A stretch of 64,000 bases of DNA from Rhodospirillales bacterium (GTDB lineage Bacteria; Pseudomonadota; Alphaproteobacteria; Reyranellales; Reyranellaceae): contig CP064988.1 of the NCBI GenBank assembly GCA_016699855.1, positions 372,001-436,000 of the forward strand, in the 5' to 3' direction. Shown in pieces: positions 52,285 to 60,574 of this stretch; within the stretch, counting starts at the first letter, position 1, and each line of letters begins with the position of its first letter. Below the pieces are notes generated by a model. It was not told where the DNA came from. It searched no databases and saw nothing but the letters and a program-made list of their open reading frames with translations. A program made the translations under genes and the position numbers.

Positions 52285-54065
52285 CCCATCGCCTCCATCA
52301 AGGTCCGGTCCAGCCCGTAGTACTGGGCCTTCGGCAGGAAGTGCGGCCGCAGGCCCGAGCTCTTGAAGGTGCCCAGCAGCTTGCCGTCCGGCCCCTCCCC
52401 CTTGAACTCGTAGGTGAACAGGTCCTGCGTCGTGATGACGTCGCCCTCCATCCCGGTGATCTCCGTGATGTGGGTGAGGCGCCGCATGCCGTCGCGCATA
52501 CGGCTGATCTGGACGATCAGGTGGACCGCGCCGGCTATCTGGTTGCGCATCGCCTTGTTGGGGATGTTCAGGTTGGCCATCGCCAGCATGTTCTCGAGGC
52601 GGGTCAACGCCTCGCGCGGCCGGTTGGCGTGCAGCGTGCCCATCGAGCCGTCGTGGCCGGTGTTCATCGCCTGCAGCAGGTCGACGGCCTCGGCGCCGCG
52701 GACCTCGCCGAGGATGATGCGTTCCGGCCGCATTCGCAGGGCGTTCTTCACGAGGTCGCGCATCGAGATCGCGCCGCCGCCCTCGAGGTTGGCCGGCCGC
52801 GTCTCCAGGCGCACGACGTGCGGCTGCTGCAGCCGCAGCTCGGCGGCGTCCTCGATCGTCACCACGCGCTCGTCGTGGCCGATCATGCCCGACAGCGCGT
52901 TGAGCAGCGTCGTCTTGCCCGAGCCGGTGCCGCCGGAGATCACGACGTTGAGGCGGCAGCGCGATGCGATGCGGAGCACGGTCGCCATCTGCGGCGACAT
53001 GTTCCCCTGCGTCGCCATCTGCTCGAAGCCGATCGACTTCTTGCTGAACTTGCGGATCGAGACGCTCGCCCCGTCGAGCGCCAGGGGCGGGATGATGATG
53101 TTGACGCGGCTGCCGTCGAGCAGGCGGGCGTCGGCGATCGGGCTCGACTCGTCGACCCGGCGCCCGACCTTGCTGACGATGCGGTTGCAGATGTTCATCA
53201 GGTGGGCGTTGTCGTCGAACACGACCTCGGTGAGCTCGAGCTTGCCGCGCCGCTCGACGTAGGTCTGCTTGGGGCCGTTGATCAGGATGTCGGTGACCGT
53301 CTCGTCGCGGATCAGCGGCTCGATCGGACCGAGCCCCATCATGTCGTCGAGCAGGATGGTGATCAGCTCGGTCTGCTCGGCGCGGTTCAGCTGGATCTTG
53401 GCCTCGGTCAGCACGTCGCGCACGAGGTCGTCGAGCTGCAGCTCGAGCTCGTGGCGCGGCAGCTCGGCCGCCGCCGCGACGTCCATGCGCCGCAGGAGGA
53501 TCGGTTGCAGCGTGCGCTTGGCGGAGTCGATGCGCGCGCGGGTCGCCTGGCGCGCCGGATCGGACGTCGGCATGACCGTGACGTCGGCGGTCAGGGTCTT
53601 CTCGGGCTTCTGGCCGGCCGCCGCCGGAGGCGACGCGGGCTGGCGCGGCGGCATCGGCGTCGGGCGCGGCGGCGCGGCAGTGGTGGCGGATGGCGCCGGG
53701 CGCGGCGCGGTGGCGGGCGCGGGGGTCGGCGCGGCCGCGGGCGCGGCGGCGCCCAGCAGACGGTTGACGTGGTTGCGCAGCTCGAGCACCGAAAGCGTCA
53801 CGCCGCCAGCCCGGAAATGGGCCTGAACCGCCTCGCCGGCGACGCGCGCGATTTCGCCCGGCGGTCGTCCCGCCGCGCGCTCGGTGGCGATGCGCTCGCC
53901 GGCGGCGGCGTCGAGCGTCGACAGCAGCCGTTCCATCCGCGCGGCGCGGTCGGCGGCGGGATCGGCGGCGGTCGCCGTCTCGGCGCCGGGCACGCGGCGT
54001 CCGCCGCGTTCGGCCGCGGCCGGTTCGCCGTCCTGCGGCCCCTTCTTGTTCCCGAGCCCGAACAT
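52281..54065 (-). CDS. cpaF: TadA/CpaF, pilus assembly ATPase
   Basis: A 594-residue secretion ATPase (GspE/VirB11 superfamily) driving Flp pilus assembly. An Ala/Pro-rich linker of about 60 residues separates a helical N-terminal part (to about 100) from the catalytic core (about 190-594). The core has Walker A SGGTGSGKTTLLNAL, VVTIEDAAELRLQQPHVVRL (Asp box), Walker B RIILGEVRGAEA and the His box MGTLHANRPREAL. It starts three bases after the cpaE stop. The N-terminal extension makes it longer than typical CpaF (about 450-500). Confidence 0.94.
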   Translation of the reverse strand: MFGLGNKKGPQDGEPAAAERGGRRVPGAETATAADPAADRAARMERLLSTLDAAAGERIATERAAGRPPGEIARVAGEAVQAHFRAGGVTLSVLELRNHVNRLLGAAAPAAAPTPAPATAPRPAPSATTAAPPRPTPMPPRQPASPPAAAGQKPEKTLTADVTVMPTSDPARQATRARIDSAKRTLQPILLRRMDVAAAAELPRHELELQLDDLVRDVLTEAKIQLNRAEQTELITILLDDMMGLGPIEPLIRDETVTDILINGPKQTYVERRGKLELTEVVFDDNAHLMNICNRIVSKVGRRVDESSPIADARLLDGSRVNIIIPPLALDGASVSIRKFSKKSIGFEQMATQGNMSPQMATVLRIASRCRLNVVISGGTGSGKTTLLNALSGMIGHDERVVTIEDAAELRLQQPHVVRLETRPANLEGGGAISMRDLVKNALRMRPERIILGEVRGAEAVDLLQAMNTGHDGSMGTLHANRPREALTRLENMLAMANLNIPNKAMRNQIAGAVHLIVQISRMRDGMRRLTHITEITGMEGDVITTQDLFTYEFKGEGPDGKLLGTFKSSGLRPHFLPKAQYYGLDRTLMEAMG

Positions 54066-54068
54066 GGT

Positions 54069-55400
54069 CTAAGCGCCCTGCGCGGCCGGCCGGGCCGGCG
54101 GCGCCTTCGGCTTGCCGCCGAACAGCTTGGCGAAAATGCCCGCGCCCGACGGCGCGCCGCCCTTCCGCGTCTGCGCGCCGTCGCCGATGATCGTCTTGAC
54201 CAGTGGCTCCAGCGATTTGGCGAGCAGGCCGCGCGCGGCCATGTCGGGGACGGGCTTGCCCGCGCCGATCGCCGAGGCCACCGACTTGTCGTCGAACGCG
54301 ATGCGGGCGTCGAGCTTCTGCTTCAGGCTCTTCTCGAGCTCGGCGAGCTTCACGGTGGCGCGCTTCGGATCGACGGCGCCGCTGCAGGTCAGCAGCAGCT
54401 TGGCCGACGGCGCCACGCTGTGGACGTGGTCCATCAGGCGCATGCCGTCGCGCGCGCCGGCCAGCGACGGCTCGACCACCAGCACGACGTGGGTGGCGGC
54501 CTCCAGCGCCTGGCGTTGCAGCACGGGGTCGCCGCGCGGCACGTCGATGACGATCGTGCGGAAGCGGCGCTGGAATTTCGTCATCAGCTGCGAGACGATG
54601 CCTTGCTCGTAGCGCGGGGGCTCGCCGGTCGGGGGCGCGTCCTCGGCGCCGAGCGCGAACAGCCGCTCGCCCTTGCGTTGGACGGCCTGGTCGATGAACA
54701 GGTTGTCGACGCGCTCCGGCATCGCCAGCGCGTCGCGCAGCGCGTCGGTCGGATCGAGGTCGAGCGCCAGCATGACCGAGCCGAAATGCAGGTCGAGGTC
54801 GAGCACCAGCGTCTCGTGCGCCTCCGCCTTGGCCATCATCGCGGCGAGCGAGACGGCGACCGTGGTGCAGCCGACGCCGCCGCGGGCGCCGACGCAGGCG
54901 ATCACCTTGGCCGGCGTGGCGTCCTGGTCCTGGACGGCGAGCGCGCCGCTGGCGACGAGGCTGAGCTTCTCCTTGGCCTCGCGCAGCTCCCACTCGCGGG
55001 CCTTGGCCGCCAGCGCCGCGTCGACCGATTTGCGGACGACGCCGTCGCCGAGCGGACGGACCATGTAGTCGGCCATGCCGGCGCCGAGCAGGTCGCGGTA
55101 CAGGGTGACGTCGTTGGCGTCGCCGACGCAGATCGCCACGGCGCGGGGCGGCAGCGACATCGCGAGCGCGGCCGCGTCCTCCACCGGCGACGTGGAGTCG
55201 GCGATGTCCACGATCACCACGCCCAGGTCGGCGGGCCATTCGGCCACCGCGAGCGCGGCCTGCGTGCCGCCCTCGACCGCGGTCAGCGGCGCATCGGACA
55301 GCTCGGCCTCGATGCGCTCGCGGGTGTCGGCGTCCCCGACGAACGCCAGGACCGCGCCGATGGCGGCGGCGTTCGTCGCGTCGGTGTTGCTGTCGGGCAT
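54069..55400 (-). CDS. cpaE: CpaE/TadZ, pilus localisation ATPase-like protein
   Basis: A 443-residue protein with an N-terminal receiver-like domain (about 15-135; VVIVDIADSTSPVEDAAALA) and a MinD/ParA-like domain (about 160-400). TadZ proteins place the pilus machine at the pole. The deviant Walker A reads CVGARGGVGCTTVAVSLA: both lysines of the KGGxGKT motif are replaced (R and C), so ATP hydrolysis may be weak or absent, as in other TadZ proteins. LDLDLHFG and VIDVPRG match the Walker A' and B regions. It lies 32 bases after cpaD. Confidence 0.9.
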   Translation of the reverse strand: MPDSNTDATNAAAIGAVLAFVGDADTRERIEAELSDAPLTAVEGGTQAALAVAEWPADLGVVIVDIADSTSPVEDAAALAMSLPPRAVAICVGDANDVTLYRDLLGAGMADYMVRPLGDGVVRKSVDAALAAKAREWELREAKEKLSLVASGALAVQDQDATPAKVIACVGARGGVGCTTVAVSLAAMMAKAEAHETLVLDLDLHFGSVMLALDLDPTDALRDALAMPERVDNLFIDQAVQRKGERLFALGAEDAPPTGEPPRYEQGIVSQLMTKFQRRFRTIVIDVPRGDPVLQRQALEAATHVVLVVEPSLAGARDGMRLMDHVHSVAPSAKLLLTCSGAVDPKRATVKLAELEKSLKQKLDARIAFDDKSVASAIGAGKPVPDMAARGLLAKSLEPLVKTIIGDGAQTRKGGAPSGAGIFAKLFGGKPKAPPARPAAQGA

Positions 55401-55432
55401 GGCGTTCGGTCCCTCTTCGGTTCGTTCGGGCG

Positions 55433-56119
55433 CTATTCGGTCGTCGGCCCGCCGCCACCGGCGCCCGGCCCGCCCGGCGCCGCGCCGGCCGCCGACGTGG
55501 TCTGCGACACCGGCTGCTTGACCTTGTCGCGATAGACGCGGTCGATCGCGTCGGCGGCGGTGCGGCCGCTCGCCGGGCCCGGCGTGCGGCCGATCTCGAG
55601 ATCCCGCGGATTGACGATCATGCTGGAGAGGTTGCGCGCCGTGGCGCAGCCGAAATTGCTGTGCGGCGTGTTGTTCGGGTCGTAGCCCGTTGTCTTGCTC
55701 CAGTCCGAGCAGTTGTGGGCCCGCGCGATGTAGCGCTCAGCCGATACGACCACGGCGTTGGGCGACACCGCCATGCCGTCGGCCGGAGTCACGGCGACGA
55801 CGCGCACGCCGGCGCCCTGGACGGCGTCGCGCACGGCGGCGGCGCGCAGCGCCTGCAGGCTCGGCTCCTCGCGCGACGTCACCACGGTGATCGAGGTCAG
55901 TTCGGCCGGGCTCTCGCGCGCGAACGCCATGAGCTGGGCCCGCTCGCCGGGTGCCATCGCCGCCTGGCCGGGCGCGAAGGTGACGCCGTGCAGCGCCACC
56001 GAGCGGTCCGCGCGGGCGTATTTCGGCGTGTAGGTCGACGCCGCCTCGGGGTTGTCGCCGCAGGCCGCCAGCGCGGCGGCCGCGACGGCGGTGGCGATCA
56101 GGTTCCGCAGACTACGCAT
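55433..56119 (-). CDS. cpaD: CpaD, pilus assembly lipoprotein
   Basis: A 228-residue periplasmic/outer-membrane lipoprotein with signal and lipobox AAAALAACGDN. CpaD features are FAPGQAAMAPGERAQLMAFA, VVSAERYIARAHNCSDWSKT and SNFGCATARNLSSMIVNPRD. The tail is glycine/proline-rich. Two nearby ATGs compete; the one at 56119 has GGAGG at six bases, while the ATG at 56125 abuts it. CpaD binds and stabilises the CpaC secretin, whose gene ends 17 bases upstream. Confidence 0.9.
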   Translation of the reverse strand: MRSLRNLIATAVAAAALAACGDNPEAASTYTPKYARADRSVALHGVTFAPGQAAMAPGERAQLMAFARESPAELTSITVVTSREEPSLQALRAAAVRDAVQGAGVRVVAVTPADGMAVSPNAVVVSAERYIARAHNCSDWSKTTGYDPNNTPHSNFGCATARNLSSMIVNPRDLEIGRTPGPASGRTAADAIDRVYRDKVKQPVSQTTSAAGAAPGGPGAGGGGPTTE

Positions 56120-56136
56120 GCTCATCCTCCGGTCGT

Positions 56137-58200
56137 TCAATCGACCATGAATCCGCCGGTCGCCGCCGACCTGGAGCCACGCGGCATGGCCGATCCGGCG
56201 CCCTGGACGCGGTGGGTGCGGCCGTAGAGGTAGCGGTCGGCGTCGGTCGGCGGCACGAAGCCCTCGGCCGGGGTCGACAGCTGTTTGTTGGAAGGCTGCA
56301 CCAGGTACGGCGTGACGATCACGACCAGCTCGGACTCGTTGCGCCGGAACGCGTCGGACTTGAACAGCATGCCGAGGATCGGGATGTCGCCCAGGCCCGG
56401 CAGCTTGTTGATGTCCTGCTGCGTGTTGTTCTGGATCAGGCCGGCGATGGCGAAGCTCTGGCCGCTGCCGAGCTCGACGGTGGTGTCGACGCGCCGCGTC
56501 GTCAGGCCCGGCACGGTGAAGCCGTTCAGGTTGACCGAGCCCGTGGCGCTGAGCTGGCTGACCTCCGGCTTCACGCGCATGTGGATGCGGCCGCCGCCCA
56601 TGATGGTCGGGGTGAACGCGAGGCTGACGCCGAACTGCTTGAACTGGATCGAGTAGGCGCCGTTGCCGGTCGAGATGATGATCGGGAATTCGCCGCCCGC
56701 CAGGAAGCTCGCGGTCTCGCCGCTCACCGCCGTCAGGTTGGGCTCGGCCAGCACCGTCAGCATGTTCTCCTGCGCCAGCGCGTCGACCAGCGAGTAGATG
56801 TCGGTGCCGCCCTTGAGGTAGCGGCCGAACAGCACGCCGCCGGCCGGCGAGCCGAGGCGGGCGCCCGTGCCGATGAGGTCCTGCGGCGTGCTCAGGCCGC
56901 CGACGACCTTTCCGGGAAGGTTGAACACCGTCTCCCAGTTGATTCCGAGCCGCTTGAACGACTCGCGCTGCGCCTCGACGATCTTGACGCGCAGCATCAC
57001 CTGGTTGGAGCCCGAGAGCATGGCGCGGTTGATCACCGTGCCGCCCGGACCGGCCGTCATCATGGCCAGCCGGCGCGCCTCGTCGATCGCGCCGGGATCG
57101 GTGGCCCGGCCGGTCAGCACGACGGCGCTGCCGACGGTGCTCGCCTGCACGCTGCCGGCGCCGGGCAGCGACGCAGTCGCGGCGTTGGCGCGGCCGTGCT
57201 GGTGGGTGACGGTCACGTTGCTGTTGAGCAGCACGCGCTCGCGGTCGTCGACGGCGTAGAGGACGGTCTCGCCCGCCTTCTTGCCGAAGATGTAGATCGT
57301 GTTGGCGGACCGCACCTGCACGTCGGCGATGTCCGGATTGGCGATGAACACGGTCGACGCCGGCGACTTCAGCTTGATGATCGTTCCCTTGCCGACCTCG
57401 ACCTGCAGCGTCGGGCTCTCGGTCGGCACGGCGGAGTTGCGGCCGAAGGTGCGCGGACGCGCCTCCTCGACCGGCGCGGCCGTCGACGCCGGCGGGGCGG
57501 CGGGCGGCGGCACGAGGACGGTCGAGCCGCCGGGCGCCGTCGGCGCGGCCGGTGGCTGGATCACCGGGCCGGCGCCGGGCGCGCCGCTGGAGCCGCCGGC
57601 CGGCGGCACGGCGCCGGGACGCGGCGGCAGCGGCACCGGCAGCGCCGACGGCGGGCTCGTGGGGGTCTGCGCGATCTGCGGACCGCTGGGCGGCGCGGCG
57701 CGGCCGGGACGGTTGGCGGTGCGCGCGGCCTCGGCGGCGCGCTGCTCGGGCGTCGGCACGGAGGCGACCGAACGGCCGCTCTCCGGATCCACGGTGGCCT
57801 CGGCCGGGGTCGGGACCGGCGCTGCGGGCGCCGCGGTCGGCGCCGGCGTAGAGGTCGGCGGCGAACCGGAACCGAACAGGCGGCCGAAGAAGCCGGGCTG
57901 GGCCGGCTCGGGCGGCTTCGGCTGGGCCTGCGCCTCGGCCTCGCTGCGCGCCTGCGCCTCGAGCTCCATGGCGCGGCGGCGGTTCAACTCGTCGGCAGAC
58001 GTGTCGGACGGATCGACCGGGCGCGCGCGGGGCGCCTGGCGGCCGGGCGCCTGGGCCTCCTGCGGCCGGTTGACGCTCATGCCCGGCGACTGCTGGGCCG
58101 AGGCGTCGCGGCCGACCGACAGGCCCGCCAGCGCGATGAGGGCGAGCGTCGCGACCGCGCGCGGCAGGCTCCGTCCGTCGTTCGAGGCGGCGAGCGTCAT
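56137..58200 (-). CDS. cpaC: CpaC/RcpA, outer-membrane secretin of the Flp pilus
   Basis: A 687-residue secretin. The N-terminal signal peptide (ATLALIALAGLSVGRDASAQ) is followed by a long Pro/Ala/Gly-rich, low-complexity region (about 40-265) not present in ordinary CpaC proteins. Next come the pilus/secretin N-terminal domain (VGKGTIIKLKSPASTVFIAN near 270-290), a BON-like segment and the secretin domain (LTAVSGETASFLAGGEFPII, then VPGLTTRRVDTTVELGSGQS, KLPGLGDIPILGMLF). It forms the outer-membrane channel for the fibre. Its start overlaps the cpaB stop by four bases. Confidence 0.93.
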   Translation of the reverse strand: MTLAASNDGRSLPRAVATLALIALAGLSVGRDASAQQSPGMSVNRPQEAQAPGRQAPRARPVDPSDTSADELNRRRAMELEAQARSEAEAQAQPKPPEPAQPGFFGRLFGSGSPPTSTPAPTAAPAAPVPTPAEATVDPESGRSVASVPTPEQRAAEAARTANRPGRAAPPSGPQIAQTPTSPPSALPVPLPPRPGAVPPAGGSSGAPGAGPVIQPPAAPTAPGGSTVLVPPPAAPPASTAAPVEEARPRTFGRNSAVPTESPTLQVEVGKGTIIKLKSPASTVFIANPDIADVQVRSANTIYIFGKKAGETVLYAVDDRERVLLNSNVTVTHQHGRANAATASLPGAGSVQASTVGSAVVLTGRATDPGAIDEARRLAMMTAGPGGTVINRAMLSGSNQVMLRVKIVEAQRESFKRLGINWETVFNLPGKVVGGLSTPQDLIGTGARLGSPAGGVLFGRYLKGGTDIYSLVDALAQENMLTVLAEPNLTAVSGETASFLAGGEFPIIISTGNGAYSIQFKQFGVSLAFTPTIMGGGRIHMRVKPEVSQLSATGSVNLNGFTVPGLTTRRVDTTVELGSGQSFAIAGLIQNNTQQDINKLPGLGDIPILGMLFKSDAFRRNESELVVIVTPYLVQPSNKQLSTPAEGFVPPTDADRYLYGRTHRVQGAGSAMPRGSRSAATGGFMVD

Positions 58201-59174
58201 GGTTTTACTCCTACTATCGGGCTTCCGCCCATGCCGGGGATGCTGGCGCCGGCGCCCTGGGGCGCCGCGCCCGCCGACGCGGCGGCGCCACGGATGATGG
58301 TGACCGCGCCCTCGCCCTGGACGGGCGGCGGCGGCGCGCTCGGGCCGGCCGGCGCCGCGATCACGGGCGTCGGTCCGCGCGAGCCCTCCTTGGCGCCGAG
58401 CAGCTGGCTGACCTCGTTGTCGCGCGTGAAGGTGCGCTCCTCCTGCTTCTCGCCCTCCGGCTCCTGGAGGCTGCGCAGGCTGAGCGACAGCTTGCCCATG
58501 TCCTGGGCCAGCGTGATGATCTCGCTCTGCTTCGGCGTGACCTCGAGCGTCGCGGTCTTGGCGATCTGCGGCGGCTCGCCCGGCCGCGACTCGAGCCGCT
58601 GGTCCATGGCGATGACCCGGATGTCGCTGAGGATGGTCTCGCTGGCGTAGCGTTCCTTCTCGCCGTCCTTGGACGGGGTGATGGTGTGGGTCAGCAGCAG
58701 GTCGACGCGGTCGCCGGCGAACACGAAGCCGGAGATGCCCGACGTCGCCGTCACCGGCACCGACACGGCGCGCGTGCCCGGCTGCAGCACGGCGGCCATG
58801 AACCCGCGGGTTCCCGGCAGCACGACGCGGCCCTCGGTGATCGGCTCGCCGGCCGAGACCGGCGCGCGCGCCACGGCGCCGACGAAATCCGACAGCGGCC
58901 GGCGGCCCTCGACGATGTAGCTTGGCGACAGCGTGCCTTCCGGCCAGGGCTGCCAGCGCAGGTCGTCCGGCTTGACGATCTGCCCGGTGCGGATGTCGGT
59001 GCGCGCCACCAGCACCTGGAGCGCGGGCTTGACCGCTTCGGAGGTCGCGGGACGCGAGGTCGCAAGCCGCTCCGCCGCGGCGCGCTCGGCGCCGAGGTAG
59101 GATTTGAGGAACATGACCGTGCCGCCCGCGACCGCGAGCGCCAGGACGAGCATCAGGATGCGCTTGGGATCCAC
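58197..59174 (-). CDS. cpaB: CpaB/RcpC, Flp pilus assembly protein
   Basis: A 325-residue periplasmic protein anchored by one N-terminal helix (RILMLVLALAVAGGTVMFLK). It has an SAF domain (about 50-120; LVARTDIRTGQIVKPDDLRW) and an RcpC-type domain with AVLQPGTRAVSVPVTATSGI and GDRVDLLLT. The C-terminal ~70 residues are Pro/Ala/Gly-rich. The GTG at 59174 follows GGAGG by five bases and lies one base after the cpaA stop. CpaB stabilises the secretin. Confidence 0.92.
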   Translation of the reverse strand: MDPKRILMLVLALAVAGGTVMFLKSYLGAERAAAERLATSRPATSEAVKPALQVLVARTDIRTGQIVKPDDLRWQPWPEGTLSPSYIVEGRRPLSDFVGAVARAPVSAGEPITEGRVVLPGTRGFMAAVLQPGTRAVSVPVTATSGISGFVFAGDRVDLLLTHTITPSKDGEKERYASETILSDIRVIAMDQRLESRPGEPPQIAKTATLEVTPKQSEIITLAQDMGKLSLSLRSLQEPEGEKQEERTFTRDNEVSQLLGAKEGSRGPTPVIAAPAGPSAPPPPVQGEGAVTIIRGAAASAGAAPQGAGASIPGMGGSPIVGVKP

Positions 59175-59175
59175 G

Positions 59176-59748
59176 CTATCCTCCGTGGTTCAGCAGGTTG
59201 AGGGCGACGGCCACCGATCCGACGGCGATGGCGAGTCCGTAGGGCATCCGGCGGCCCAGCGCGCCGCGCGTCGGCGGCGCCGCCTCAGCGGCCGTGTCGT
59301 CGGCGGGCGTATCGACCGGCGCCGGACCGGTCGCCGGCACGCCGTCGCCGCCGCTCTGGTTGGCGATGCCGGGGATCAGGAACGCGGCGCCGAGCAGCGC
59401 GCCGGCGACCGTGGTGATGAGGACGAACTCGAGGCCGTAGGCCGGCCCGGCCCACAGCGCGGCGCCGGACATCAGCTTGACGTCGCCGCCGCCGAGCAGG
59501 CCGCCGGCGAACAGGCCGAAGCCGACCGCGAACATCGCCAGACCGCAGGCGATCGACCACAGCAGCCACGATACAGGCTGGCCGAGCGCGAGCGACAGCG
59601 CGGCGTGCGCGACGAACAGGCCGGCGACGGAGAGGCTGATCCGGTTGGAGATGCGGAACCGAGTCCAGTCGCTCAGCGCGGCGAGCAACGCCAACACGGC
59701 GAATCCAACGACGACCGCCTGGTCTATGAGCAGGAGCGCCTGCGACAT
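59176..59748 (-). CDS. cpaA: CpaA/TadV, prepilin peptidase (A24 family)
   Basis: A 190-residue inner-membrane aspartic protease that cleaves the Flp and TadE-type prepilins. The two catalytic aspartates are Asp27 in AALSDWTRFRISN and Asp89 in LLGGGDVKLM (GxGD motif). About five hydrophobic segments; the loop near 130-160 is Pro/Ala/Asp-rich. The gene begins 117 bases after the flp1 stop and is directly coupled to cpaB. Confidence 0.93.
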   Translation of the reverse strand: MSQALLLIDQAVVVGFAVLALLAALSDWTRFRISNRISLSVAGLFVAHAALSLALGQPVSWLLWSIACGLAMFAVGFGLFAGGLLGGGDVKLMSGAALWAGPAYGLEFVLITTVAGALLGAAFLIPGIANQSGGDGVPATGPAPVDTPADDTAAEAAPPTRGALGRRMPYGLAIAVGSVAVALNLLNHGG

Positions 59749-59865
59749 GGCGCCGAATCCCTTCTAATTTTACGCTACGCCACGCCACCGTTCGAAATCA
59801 GCGGGCCTGTGACCCGACCCGCGCGGCCGACCCGGCCGTGATTCCGATAAATGCCTTGGACCGTC

Positions 59866-60027
59866 TCAGAACTTGCTCGCCGTCGAACTCATGGACGCGT
59901 CGATGCTGGAACCCACCGCCGTGTACGCCGCGACCGCCGCCACCGAGATGAAAGCCGCGATCAAGGCGTATTCAATCGCCGTGGCGCCTTCGTCGTCGCT
60001 TGCCAGCTCGCGGAGAATCGACAGCAT
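59866..60027 (-). CDS. flp: Flp/Fap-type pilin, copy 1
   Basis: A 53-residue type IVb pilin. Short basic/acidic leader MLSILRELASDDEG, then the processed start ATAIEYALIAAFISVAAVAA with the Glu-Tyr pair at +4/+5 that defines Flp pilins, and a tail ending TASKF. Cleavage by CpaA after Gly14 is expected. It differs from copies 2 and 3 along most of the tail, so it is an older paralogue. Its own promoter at 60174-60202 and the distance to cpaA suggest it heads the cpa operon. Confidence 0.92.
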   Translation of the reverse strand: MLSILRELASDDEGATAIEYALIAAFISVAAVAAYTAVGSSIDASMSSTASKF

Positions 60028-60309
60028 CACTTGGCCCCATCATCGCATCCCGAAATCCGACCCCGGGTGGCGGTCCATCGGGGTCTCCGGTCCCCGAAGG
60101 CGTCATCCCTTGGTCGAAGCCGCGTCGCCGCAGCCGGAACGCCCGTGAATCAACAACTAGAATCTCACCTTAAATTTTATTTGAGAGATTACTTTAAGTC
60201 AACGAATATCAATTCAATTTATGAGATAAATATTCTAATTAATTGATTAATAAACGTTTTATTTCTTTCAAATTTTTTATGCGCAAACGCTTTCGCATGC
60301 CGCCCGGAT
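60028..60309 (-). other. leader and AT-rich promoter island of flp copy 1
   Basis: No gene is seen here. About 60028-60150 is a GC-rich leader of roughly 140 bases that may fold (for example CCCCGGGTGG and CCATCGGGGTCTCC stretches). About 60150-60300 is strongly AT-rich and contains the promoter at 60174-60202. The island marks the end of the transcription unit of flp copy 2, whose hairpins follow at 60321 and 60373. Confidence 0.6.
60174..60202 (-). promoter_or_regulatory. promoter of flp copy 1 (TTGACT-N17-TAAAAT)
   Basis: On the minus strand -35 TTGACT (60197-60202) and -10 TAAAAT (60174-60179) are separated by exactly 17 bases, each matching the housekeeping consensus at 5 of 6 positions. 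The predicted leader to the ATG at 60027 is about 140 bases. The same arrangement is seen at the other two pilin genes. Confidence 0.7.
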
Positions 60310-60320
60310 CCAGAACGCCA

Positions 60321-60361
60321 AAGGCGCGCGGCCGAGGGATGGTCCCTCTTCCGCGCGCCTT
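60321..60361 (-). terminator. 3' hairpin of flp copy 2
   Basis: The arms AAGGCGCGCGG (60321-60331) and CCGCGCGCCTT (60351-60361) are perfectly complementary. The loop contains a smaller stem AGGGA/TCCCT. It lies 52 bases after the flp stop in the direction of transcription. There is no long T-run, so it may act as an mRNA-stabilising structure as much as a terminator. The matching hairpin of copy 3 is at 60962-61002. Confidence 0.6.
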
Positions 60362-60372
60362 CGGTGGGAAGG

Positions 60373-60397
60373 CGGTGGGCGGCCAGGCCGCCCACCG
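60373..60397 (-). terminator. second 3' hairpin of flp copy 2
   Basis: CGGTGGGCGGCC-A-GGCCGCCCACCG is a perfect 12-bp inverted repeat 16 bases after the flp copy 2 stop. Together with the hairpin at 60321 it caps the 3' end of the pilin message. The equivalent at 61014-61038 in the other unit has one mismatch near the loop. Confidence 0.6.
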
Positions 60398-60412
60398 GAT
60401 TCCGATGTTCGC

Positions 60413-60574
60413 TTAGAGCTTGGTCGAGACGTTCGTCATCGTGCCCGAGATGCCGGTGCCGACGGCGGTGAACGCCACGATGCCAGCCACCGAGACCAGG
60501 GCCGCGATCAGGCCGTACTCGATCGCCGTGGCGCCGGCGTCATCCTTGACGAGCTTGCGGAACATGGACAGCAT
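60413..60574 (-). CDS. flp: Flp/Fap-type pilin, copy 2
   Basis: A 53-residue type IVb pilin: leader MLSMFRKLVKDDAG, then ATAIEYGLIAALVSVAGIVA with the Glu-Tyr pair, and a tail ending TMTNVSTKL. It is identical to copy 3 except Ser43 (Thr in copy 3). It is encoded with its own promoter (60738-60766), long leader and 3' hairpins, so it can be expressed independently of the assembly genes. It is probably a major fibre subunit. Confidence 0.93.
   Translation of the reverse strand: MLSMFRKLVKDDAGATAIEYGLIAALVSVAGIVAFTAVGTGISGTMTNVSTKL

Noticed and set aside
52341..55535. A very long open frame on the plus strand opposite cpaE/cpaF (over 1000 codons)
   Set aside because: It is Arg/Gly/Ala/Asp-biased low-complexity protein antisense to clearly conserved pilus genes. 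Such shadow frames are common in high-GC DNA.
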